From Catonia carolina (lineage: Eukaryota > Arthropoda > Insecta > Hemiptera > Achilidae), in assembly GCA_035578175.1 (NCBI GenBank), contig JAQMRL010000003.1, positions 88,824,469-88,888,468 on the forward strand: a stretch of 64,000 nt of DNA. Direction: 5' to 3'. The translations under genes and the position numbers were made by a program. Below are positions 55,700 to 64,000 of this stretch, in pieces (the stretch's first letter is position 1; each line of letters starts with the position of its first letter). The notes under the pieces are model-generated. The model worked only from the letters and a program-made list of their open reading frames with translations, had not been told where the DNA came from and made no database searches.

Positions 55700-56340
55700 A
55701 TCGAAATTGTTACACTTAATCATAAGTACAACGCCATACGTATCAAATTAAAAATTATGGTACACAATAACCTTAAAATTTCTTTAGTTTTAAAAACTTC
55801 CACGTAAGATTACATCAGATCAATACACTTGTTCAGCGCGTCCGTAACCCAGAAAAAGTTTGCACGACGACTTCGAAGTCGATGGAAATCTATTGAACTA
55901 AATTAACTGAAAACCTCATTTCAAACTTCATTTGCTAAATTTATTTTCCAGAGTAAATTATAATTTCCTTTGTCCAATTTTTTTACATTATCTGTAGCCT
56001 ATACATAAATGGGAAAGCCTTCACTGACTGACTCACTCACTCATCACAAATTTTCCTACTTGCATAATAGCTGAAAAGCTGTAATTTGGAGGAAATATTC
56101 CTTTAAGATAAATAGAACAGGTAACATAAAGGATTCCGATATTCCACTGTTAAGGGATTAAAAAGGGTATTCAACCCATAAACATATATTTTCCGTTCGG
56201 AAAAGGTAGATGGTTGAATTTCGGAGATGTTTTATTGTATTACCCTAACATAAAAAGAATTCGCATCAACAGATAGATAATTTATTAGCAACTACTTTGA
56301 ATTTTTGAACTGTAATGGTGGGTTCTTATTTGTTGAAATT
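55700..56340. other. AT-rich sequence, no gene seen
   Basis: Nothing recognised. Confidence 0.5.
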
Positions 56341-56349
56341 TTCAGACCC

Positions 56350-56422
56350 TAGCCGGGAATCAAAACCGGGACTTTCCAACTTGTAGGCTAGTACACTAAC
56401 CTCTATGAGACGAAGGAGGCAA
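56350..56422 (-). repeat. tRNA-derived SINE head remnant
   Basis: Minus strand: TAGAGGTTAGTGTACTAGCC, then CCCGGTTTTGATTCCCGGCT. The spacing of A-box-like and B-box-like parts and the pairing CCGGG/CCCGG suit a tRNA-derived head, but the B box is mutated (GGTTTTGATTCC). Confidence 0.55.
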
Positions 56423-56429
56423 AAAAAAA

Positions 56430-57790
56430 ATGTTTAAGAATAAATTAACATCAGTAAGTTTATTTATCTGAAGAAAACAAATAATGAAACAGGAAAATTC
56501 TGTACTCGTAAATTAACATTTCCTGCAATCTTAAGAATAGTTGTATTTAATCCTTTTACTATGTAACGTTTAATTCAATTACTTGATCTATTAAGCTGAA
56601 GTTTCAATTATTGTAAGACTAACTTTCGCTCTAATAATTAAATAATGCATTAACTTAAAGTAAATTTAAACTTCTTGAAGTGTTGAAGCTTTCAGCAATA
56701 CAAGCAGTAAAATCAAACCGCTGTTTACTTTTTGTAAACAACTTAATTGTTTATTCCGTTTCATGATTTGCATAAACTAGTTATTACTTTTACGTCTTCA
56801 CTCTACACAGTTTCAAAACAATTCTATATTTTTGATTAGAAAACTATTTCAAAGTAATTCCTTCATAAATAATGTATCAGCATTGAAATTTCGATTTTTT
56901 AAGTTTTAAAAATTGATAAGATCACTTAAAACACCAAGAATATATTTTATTCAACAGTCTGAAAAACTATGTTTGTGTTTATAAATAAATTAATCTACTT
57001 TGGAAGTCCATTTCTATTTCTGATGCTTGAAAGTATATTATTCTTTATTACAAATTAATGTGGGAATGATTTATGAATGCGTTGGGGTGAATTTTTTATT
57101 ACAGTAATTATTAAACCTTAAAATTTTTAAGTGCTTCTTTTTACCTTTAGATCACTGAAAATTGACCTACTGAATTTTAAAGCCTTATTTTTTAACTGTT
57201 ACATTTTACAGCTCATTTTTTACAGTACAGTTCTACTTCATTTTTCAATAACCTACCCAGACTCTCCTATTCTAAAATTTTTTGAAATTTTTAGTTTTCC
57301 TCTTGCTGGCTTTTGTCCTGTACTTATGTAAATACTTAGGTATATTAAAATTATTACAACTGTTTTGTTTATGTTTGTTATTATTTAGAAAAGTCATTTT
57401 CAAAAATTCTTACAATAATTATAATATCGTTCCTCCATTGCATACAAGTTCCTTCTGAATTGATTCTTCTAACAAAACTGTAAAACGTTGTAACCGTTTG
57501 TGTACGGCTGGTTTCTATTTGTTCTAGTTGACCATTTAAGTTCTACTTACACTGTAGGATTGTTGACACTCTTTTTGGTGCTTTATTTCTCAGAAAATAA
57601 CGCTAGTTAATTTGGATTCTGACTGAAAAATACTTTTCGACTAATACTATATGACAACAGCTTTAACTTTTTAAAATAATTTAAAAAAATTTGATTATAT
57701 TTTTGTTAAATCTCAAAGTATTTATTTATATGGGGAACACTAGCAATTACAGCACGCAGGGTGATTGAGTTTTAGTAGGGCGCATGACAT
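56430..57790. other. AT-rich sequence, no gene seen
   Basis: Nothing recognised. Confidence 0.5.
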
Positions 57791-57797
57791 AAATTTG

Positions 57798-57882
57798 GCC
57801 GGACCGTGGTGTAACGGTCAGCGCAAATGGTTTTTATGCCAGGTTCCCAGGTTCAATTCCCGGTCAGTTCTGGCATTTTTTC
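57798..57882 (+). repeat. tRNA-like SINE head with intact A and B boxes
   Basis: TGGTGTAACGG (57807-57817) fits the A box TRGYNNARNNG at every position. GGTTCAATTCC (57850-57860) fits the B box GGTTCRANNCC. A run of six T (57877-57882) would terminate Pol III. The ends GCCGGAC and TTCTGGC pair almost fully. The anticodon loop lacks the invariant U33, and four extra bases separate the T arm from the acceptor, so it is not a genuine tRNA. It could still be transcribed by Pol III. Confidence 0.75.
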
Positions 57883-57901
57883 ATCTGTGTATCACCTCAT
57901 A

Positions 57902-57933
57902 TACCTACGCATAAGCTGAGGCTTATGTAGGTA
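57902..57933. repeat. Hairpin downstream of the tRNA-like unit
   Basis: TACCTACGCATAAGC and GCTTATGTAGGTA pair with a two-base bulge around the loop TGAG. It may be the 3' body of the SINE. Confidence 0.75.
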
Positions 57934-57959
57934 TTATCACTTGATAAGAAAGTATTCGA

Positions 57960-59260
57960 AATTTAATAATTTTAATTATCCTTGGGATTGCTCACAAAAC
58001 TTGTACGTCATCGATTTTTAAAACTATAGATATACGAGAAGTTTTAGAAATAATATAGGCCTTACAAACTCTTTCAGAGTAAAAATTTTTTTACCTGTAA
58101 GCTCAAATGATCGAAAACTAAAAGTTTTAGCCTGTCTGTTAAACCTTTAAGGAACAAATAAATGTAGTGCAAAATTTCAGCTCTTTAAGTAATCGGAACG
58201 TTACAGAAATAGTGGGGGCTTCTGCATTTAAACTTATTAGAAACAACTAAAATGGATAAAAATAGAAACCAATAAAATAAGTAGTGCTTAGTCTACTAAA
58301 TAATATCAGAATAATATCCAGTATAATATAAGTCACGATTTCATTGTGAGGGTCTATTAAACATATTGAGTCTAGAACCCTGAGTTTATAAATAAAGTAG
58401 AAATTTTACTTGGAATCAAGCAAAAGATTTTTGTAATATTTAAAATAATCTAAACCGTTTTCTTGTGTAAGCCTACATCACGCCTACACGGATGATTACT
58501 GAAGGCTTGTAATAAACTCCTTGAAAGAAAAACTGTTAACATTTTTTAATAACAGAACGTCAAGCTCTTTATTTCTTTTTTAATGGTGTGTATACTGTGA
58601 AGATAGATGTTTATTAAATAAAAAACAAAAATACGACAAAAAATGTGAAATAAAAAAGCAAATACTCAATTCCTTTTCTTAATATACACTCTTTATTTGC
58701 TGTCATTATCTTTTGAAAAAGCTGAGAATTGGATTGTGCATTAGATTTCAATATAGATACTTTACCCGCCTACACAAATGTTGAATTCCTATCGTATATT
58801 GATTTTAAAAATTATTCCTTTAATCCTACCAATACCTTCAAAAATATCTTTAATGTTTCCCTATTCTTTTTTAAAATTCTTTTTCATATTAATGCAAATC
58901 TTTACCACAAACATCTTAAAACCAAGTTTGATTCAAAATATAAATGTGGAAAATGATTACTGGATTCTTTTTAGTGAAATATTGCGTAGGAGAAAATAAG
59001 TATTATGTCAATAATTTTTTCACCATCATTATAATTATCAAAAATTTGAACATTATAACGATGGTGCTGGAAAATCTGCACGTTGAGAGCTTCAATTACA
59101 AAAAGATGTTCTGAATCGGTGTAGTGGTAGTTGAAACCAAACTAGGCAAAACCCCGTGTATATATTTACTTAGAATGCATTCTAGTTTAGATTTGAAAGA
59201 AATAATGTTTAAAAGAAAAGTACTTTTTAAAAAACGTATAAGCAAAAAAAAAAAAAACAG
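57960..59260. other. AT-rich sequence, no gene seen
   Basis: Nothing recognised. Frames at 58729-58999 are phenylalanine/isoleucine-rich chance frames. Confidence 0.5.
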
Positions 59261-59264
59261 ATGT

Positions 59265-59345
59265 AACCACCTCAGTTAGCATTTATTTAGGATTTTAGGT
59301 TGCAAAGCGGAAGATCCCGGGTTCATTTTCTGGCTAGATCTGAAA
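59265..59345 (+). repeat. tRNA-derived SINE head remnant
   Basis: CACCTCAGTTAGCATTTATT, then GCGGAAGATCCCGGGTTCAT and TTTCTGGCT. GGGTTCATTTTC is a one-mismatch B box. The 5' part is eroded. Confidence 0.5.
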
Positions 59346-59559
59346 AATTATCACACGTTCTTACCCACCGTTCTTTAATCTAAAATAGGCGGTAATGACT
59401 AGGATGTTGATGCGATTTTAAAAAAGAACAAGATGTCGACCTACCGACTACTGTGAAAAAATATTGTGATGGTTATTCCAATTTCTTTCGATCTGGTTCT
59501 TTTCAAAAACACAACTTGTTTTTACATTAAAGTATTTATATATATATATAAGTTATTTA

Positions 59560-60090
59560 CAATAAAATAACTAACAAATGCAATAAACTACTAACTTAAT
59601 AAGAGACTAAATTTAATACAAAATGGTATAAAACTTAACCGTGACTTTAAAAAAATTAACTATAAAGAGATATGACCATTTAAATTCAAATAATTATTTA
59701 ATCTTACTTACAACTTTGTAACCATTGTACAGTAATTGCCTGCCATAAAAAACTACTTCAATACGCAACGGAAAAACTGTTTTCTAAGTCACTCACGTTA
59801 CTGGTCAAAAAACAGTGTACTGGCTGACTAAGAAAAGAATAACCGCATTTATAATATACATCATGGAAGTCTCTAGAAGAATACAATAACACCAAAAATA
59901 TTCTAGATAAATAAATCCAAAATAGAATAAGCTTGACAAATAAATAACGATAGAACGTTTTACTCTTTACTAGAAAAACAACAAGTGAGAGTAGACTAGC
60001 CACTATTCTGGAAAACAATTTACTACACTTTCAAAATTCAAACAAAAGAACCGCACCGTGAGAACGCCACTGCTCAGTATTGCGGGGCAT
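59560..60090. repeat. Repeat family D, copy 2
   Basis: AACTATAAAGAGATATGACC, ATTTAAATTCAAATAATTAT and TCTTACTTACAACTTTG align with 4040-4110. GCCTGCCATAAAAAACTACT, TCAATACGCAACG aligns with 61790-61825. This copy links the other two. Confidence 0.6.
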
Positions 60091-60109
60091 GTAACAATAC
60101 ATATAAATC

Positions 60110-61010
60110 CTTCCTCAAAAAACGGTAGTTAATTAGATTTTAAAATTAAAGAAAATTAAAATAATATTATTGGTTTTTAAATACTATGATAAGTTACGTG
60201 TTGCAATCTGTTGGGAAATTTGATCGTGTCGTTACACCGATTTGACCGGTATTTACGTATTTTAGTCGCATGTAAAAGTACGAATGTTATCTTTAGTTGT
60301 CAAATAATTCTTTTAGAAAGAGTAGCAATGTTCAGTGAAGTATTTAAACTGAGTCCTATTCTTATTTTATTTCAACTGAAGAATTATAGACCTATTAGCC
60401 TATCTCTCCCTCTTTATTCCTCCAATCTTCCAATCTTTTCGTTTAGACGAATAGTAAATTATTACACCCGATTAGTCTTCATAATTCATTAGTATTCAGG
60501 TCTACTATCATTTAGATATCAGTTATATTAGTCACATTCATAAAAGAGATTACATTCTGAAAATTGCTTCATACGATATCTATCTCTCTCAAAATTAATG
60601 TAATCTAGAAAAAAGTAGTTATTTTTACCTAATTTTTTTCTGAAAAATATACCTAACTAAGTTTCATTGAATCTTTCGAACATTTTGTCAAATATTGAGA
60701 TGTTTATTCCCAGATCTGCTTATTCTTAAATAATACATTTTTTTTAAGTTTAAGGCAAATATTTATTTCAAATTATTTTCATTTACTACGTTAAGTATTA
60801 TAGTTATAACAACTAGAACATTACAATAAACCACTGAGCTCATGAACAAATTAAATTTATTAAAAACTTTAAAAATTTATTTTTATCTTTAATTTGAAAT
60901 TTTCAACAGTACGCAAATACATGAATACTAGAAAATGTGATGTACGTACATAAAAAAAGTAACATGAGAAAAGGAAAAATAAAGACAAAGACTGATACCC
61001 ATTGTTTTTT
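60110..61010. other. AT-rich sequence, no gene seen
   Basis: A short LKNYRPISLS stretch is encoded at about 60370-60400. It resembles the NYRPISLL motif of LINE RTs, but nothing around it supports an RT. Confidence 0.4.
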
Positions 61011-61014
61011 TTTA

Positions 61015-61690
61015 TTATATTATTTATTTATATTTTTTAGTTATAACTCAAGAAATATCTCTATTTCATCTTCTTTTTAGGCGCCGGGCTGGATTCCCAG
61101 GAAGGTGAAAGCGATGAAGTTTTTGAATTAGAGAATTCGGATTTAGTAGTAATTTTTTATATTTTTTTATAATAGGACTGTGCTACCTCTTCAACTGTAG
61201 GAATCCCTATATTGGAATGTATAGTGCCATGGTTTACGTATTACGGGCTCTTGATATGAAACGGAGAAATTTTGATTGAAACGTCTGGAGACGATTAAGA
61301 TTACTGGATTTTCCTGAGCGAAATAACTGGACTCCGTAAGTTCAAACTGATTTAAGTAATGATTTGTACGCAGTAAGTTTGAAGAAATTGGTGAAAGACG
61401 GGTTCTACTGAGAAATCTGTACAGTTGTCGTAATTTTGTATTTAATTGAAGTCTTTTCTTTTTTATGTGCGACTGCTAAGTAAGTCTGTTATCCAAGATA
61501 ACACCTAAGTATCTTATTCACATTTCTAAAGTATGGGAATGTTATTAAGAAATACATTAGGGGATATTCCTTTTCGAAGAGAAAGGAAATACAAACATAT
61601 CTGATTGGATTAATTTGTATTCTCCATTTTTCTAACCAGTCTTGTAGATATTCAGATGATATTGTAAATTGAAACTTAAATTAACTAAAA
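61015..61690 (-). pseudogene. Jockey-like LINE 3' end (RT C-terminus and tail)
   Basis: Minus strand from about 61500: RYLGVILDNRLT, a stop, QSHIKKKRLQLNTKLRQLYR and FLSRTRLSPISSN. Then YGVQLFRSGKSSNLNRLQTF, QSKFLRFISRA, and in another frame YVNHGTIHSNIGIPTVEEVA. This is the Jockey C-terminal order (KYLGVILDxRLTWxxHI; YGxQLWGTAxxSNIxxxQRFQSKxLRxI; APWYVxNxTIHxDLxIPTVEEE). A poly(A)-like run (61004-61030 in complement) marks the 3' end. Several frameshifts; RT core missing. Confidence 0.8.
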
Positions 61691-62090
61691 AAAAATTTGG
61701 CCATTTAAAACACAATAAATATTGGTTACTACTTGTAAGTAGCAACTAATATTTATTGTGTTTTTACACGATAAGAATCGTACGCTATCTGCCCGTCATG
61801 GAGAAACTGCTTCAATATGCAACGCACATTCACCATTGTTAGACAAAATTAACTAATTATCAAAAAAGCTTGCGCTTTTATAATAAACAACCATACAACC
61901 CTCAAAAAGAATGAGGAACATAATGGAATAAAATATAATAATTTAGAGAATCAAACAACAATAAAACACTCTTCTCCACACAAGAAAAATAGGTTACCAC
62001 CACATCCGGTAAAACGTTTAGGAATAAAACCTGCCACATTTAGCTTAGCAGTTATACAGTCTACTACACTGGCACTCTCTGAATTTTTTC
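61690..62090. repeat. Repeat family D, copy 3
   Basis: TTTGGCCATTTAAAACACAA and GTCATGGAGAAACTGCTTCA, ATATGCAACG match copy 2, with the hairpin at 61708-61763 standing between the matching parts. It directly adjoins the Jockey remnant. Confidence 0.55.
61708..61763. repeat. 27-bp near-perfect hairpin with 2-base loop
   Basis: AAACACAATAAATATTGGTT + ACTACTT pairs with AAGTAGCAACTAATATTTAT + TGTGTTT; 25 of 27 positions match around GT. The tiny loop points to a head-to-head junction or palindromic DNA more than to a pre-miRNA. Confidence 0.85.
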
Positions 62091-62310
62091 TCTGTTTATA
62101 ATTTTAAAAAGTGAGTTGATTTTATACATCGTATTAAAATAATTTTTGATTCGAGTTGTTTAAGTAAGTTATATTTTAATATCAGATAAAGGAAAATTCG
62201 CATATTATTTTGGTCCATAAATTATGTATTTGTTTACGAACATCAGAGAATATATTATCAAGTACTGACTAGTGTTGGTTTTATTCCATCATATATTTTG
62301 TTATTTACAG

Positions 62311-62419
62311 GATTTTTGAGACTGGTGGAGTGGAATTGATCGTGAAAGATGAAATAGGGCATTGTAAAAAACGTTTAATCTCCGTGCCTATCGTAAACAT
62401 GGCGAGTGAAAATAGCTGA
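62311..62419 (+). CDS. Possible terminal coding exon
   Basis: A pyrimidine-rich acceptor (TATTTTGTTATTTACAG, ending 62310) precedes an open frame in phase 1: IFETGGVELIVKDEIGHCKK, then RLISVPIVNMASENS and TGA at 62417-62419. AATAAA overlaps the end of the stop codon (62419-62424). The peptide's composition is protein-like and not low-complexity. I recognise no family and found no upstream exon with the matching phase. It could equally be a transposon fragment. Confidence 0.25.
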
Positions 62420-62429
62420 ATAAACGAGG

Positions 62430-63355
62430 TTGAAATGAAAGGCTGAAATGTAAAAAGGGATAAAAAGTTCTAAGGTTTTCATCGCTTTATAAAAGGGGTA
62501 GTCTTGTAATCTGTTAAAAATAAATAAGTAACTATTGCAGCCGTACCTAATCATAAGATTTTAAGTAAATCAAAGTAACTAATTAAAGAATAATACGAGC
62601 TGGTTTTGCTCGTTCTTTGATAAAATTTTGTTATCGACGTAACTTTGTGTAATAATCTACAAGATAATCAAATTTTAAAGAAGATTAAACTAATTTTGTA
62701 TATCGTTGAAAATTATTAATAATTTTTTATAGATTTTGTGAATCAGTTGAACGATTTATCTACTTTTTCACCAAATTTAGTTATGAGATACAATACTAAG
62801 TAATTGTGGGGAAGGCTACTGTTTATAATTACCATATTATCAAGCCGCAATATTGACTTCATTACCGGTTAAATTTTGTCAACAATTTAACACACACATA
62901 AACACAAACATAAAATTTGTGTACTATCGATTTCAGATAACAAGGCAGCGGATCGTCAATTATGTCTAATAGTGGATTGCCAAAGGACTCTTTAATGAAG
63001 TAAAACTCTGCCATATGAGAAATATCTTTAACTGGGCTTTGAAGCATTTTAAGTTAAAATTCTTTACAAAAACCTACTTAGCTTATTATAAAACATGTAG
63101 GCCACCACCGAAATACTGTATTTTTCTTGCCAAGCATACATCTTGGTATGTCCAGATTCTTTTCTCTTCTCACACTGTAACATAGTATTGCTAACGGGTG
63201 TTTTGTGTAAAGGTGTGATGATGTCCTTACTAGAAGAATTACAAATAAATTTATCATAGAATAACAATACACAAATGCGTGTGAACAAAGTTTTACATGT
63301 TCAAGATGTCCGCTCGAAGAAAGAGTTCTCAAGCAAAAAGTACTCTTTTACTATT
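62430..63355. other. No recognisable feature
   Basis: Minus-strand frames at 62862-63047 and 63064-63332 were inspected. They are not low-complexity, but they carry no motif I can name. Confidence 0.4.
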
Positions 63356-63371
63356 AGGAGAGTGTCCCCAT

Positions 63372-63767
63372 GTTGTTGTTGTTTAGGTCAACAGCCGAAA
63401 GGTTGATTTGAACCTGTAGAGGTTTTACTAAGTAAAACGAGGAGTGAGGTGGTTTACCATTGCCTTCCTGGCTGAGTGGAAAATTACGCTTATCAGCATG
63501 CCGGGCCCTCTGAAAAGCACATATTTTCCACTCTGTAAATGACAACTTCACTTCATTCACCACAGGGTCTGGCTGTACAATGAAATTCATTACTTTCAGA
63601 GAAGATAACTCTGATTAGTGTCTTTTACACCTCTACCTCTTCTGTTCTCAAATGATTCAGTCATTTAATTGACTGACCATGTGATAAGAAACAGAACTAT
63701 TTATTTTAGCCCTGCAACGAACAGATTGAGTGTAAATAATTTGACACTCCACCTATCTGTTATGGGC
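63372..63767 (-). repeat. SINE1, copy 6, with 13-bp target-site duplication
   Basis: AGAGTGTCCCCAT stands at 63359-63371 and again at 63768-63780, an exact duplication. The 396-bp element reads, on the minus strand, from TGCCCATAACAGATAGGTGG through TGTACAGCCAGACCCTGTGG, GAAGGCAATGGTAAACCACC and TTTTACTTAGTAAAACCTCT to a CAACAACAACA tail. This is the best reference copy. No A/B box pair is visible near its 5' end. Length, tail and duplications say it was copied in trans by a LINE. Confidence 0.95.
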
Positions 63768-63945
63768 AGAGTGTCCCCATACGGTTATGAAATGTAGAAG
63801 TGTAATATGTCAATGGAAAATATATCGTGGCAGGCAGTTCGACTGATAAACCTTTTAATTTAAACAGACAATTTACTCGATAGCTTTAAAATAGAACAAC
63901 GGATTTTACTTTTACAAACTTTACATAATTTCAATCTTTAACATA

Positions 63946-64000
63946 CGAGGTGTGGTTATTAAATAACGAGACTGACGTAAAAAAAATAATTTTAATTTTA
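63946..64000 (+). mobile_element. mariner terminal repeat, cut by the window end
   Basis: CGAGGTGTGGTTATTAAATA, then ACGAGACTGACGT, begins right after TA (63944-63945). It matches the terminus at 51286 with a few changes. The rest of the element, possibly with a fuller transposase, lies beyond the window. Confidence 0.8.

Noticed and set aside
57798..57875. Genuine tRNA gene
   Set aside because: A and B boxes are good, but U33 is missing, the anticodon stem has a mismatch and four extra bases precede the acceptor strand.
60211..60492. LINE RT because of LKNYRPISLS
   Set aside because: A ten-residue similarity only. No other RT motif lies in any frame nearby, so it is treated as chance.
63064..63332. 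piggyBac-like transposase fragment (LLFYDKFICNSSS)
   Set aside because: The resemblance to the piggyBac YDNFFTS segment is weak, and no TTAA ends or other motifs are present.

Overview
The window is AT-rich, repeat-dense animal nuclear DNA, most probably from an insect. The mobile elements are the kinds common in insects: Jockey-, R1- and other LINE remnants, mariner, DUF4817-type IS630/Tc1 relatives, a hAT element and tRNA-derived SINEs. A hemipteran is my guess, but nothing in the sequence fixes the order. There are no bacterial operons, no rRNA and no CRISPR. I found no complete host gene. The window reads as intergenic or long-intron DNA that has collected transposons of many ages.

Layout. 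1-21 kb: a hAT remnant (2.0-2.6 kb), a 3x minisatellite (5.2-5.65 kb), a run of decayed LINE 3' ends (3.4, 7.1-7.6, 8.6-9.4, 11.7-12.15, 13.6-13.96, 15.8, 19.9 kb), DUF4817-type transposase pieces (15.0-17.0 kb), a 413-bp MITE with perfect 28-bp inverted termini (17.6-18.0 kb) and a nested pair of tRNA-derived SINEs (18.1-18.5 kb). 21-33 kb: several copies of a ~1-kb repeat whose arms end in CTTTCTCTTGCC/GGCAAGAGAAAG (called F3 here), several copies of a ~390-bp retroposed SINE (SINE1), and a candidate first coding exon of a secreted or membrane receptor at 27.26-27.47 kb. 33.6-37.1 kb: a 5'-truncated LINE with a 716-codon open reading frame holding a complete-looking reverse transcriptase, next to a complex inverted duplication. 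37.6-39.7 kb: two more F3 copies, one broken by a SINE1 with a clear target-site duplication.

39.74-45.35 kb is the most unusual part: three head-to-tail units of about 1.87 kb that start and stop in the same phase. Each carries a 253-bp block with about seven CCAAT boxes and four CRE/ATF-like sites, and each carries the same very old SINE1 copy. It resembles a strong Pol II control region that has been amplified, with no recognisable gene attached.

45-64 kb: further LINE ends, two SINE2 copies in tandem, two SINE1 copies with 13-15 bp target-site duplications, two head-to-head mariner remnants fused to a Jockey endonuclease fragment (51.3-52.6 kb), a TATA+initiator promoter candidate (55.2 kb), a tRNA-like SINE head with consensus A and B boxes (57.8 kb), a Jockey 3' end (61.0-61.7 kb), a candidate terminal exon (62.3 kb) and the start of another mariner cut by the window end.

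Limits: all family assignments come from motifs read by eye. Copy boundaries are good to about 10-50 bp unless a target-site duplication or terminal repeat is stated.
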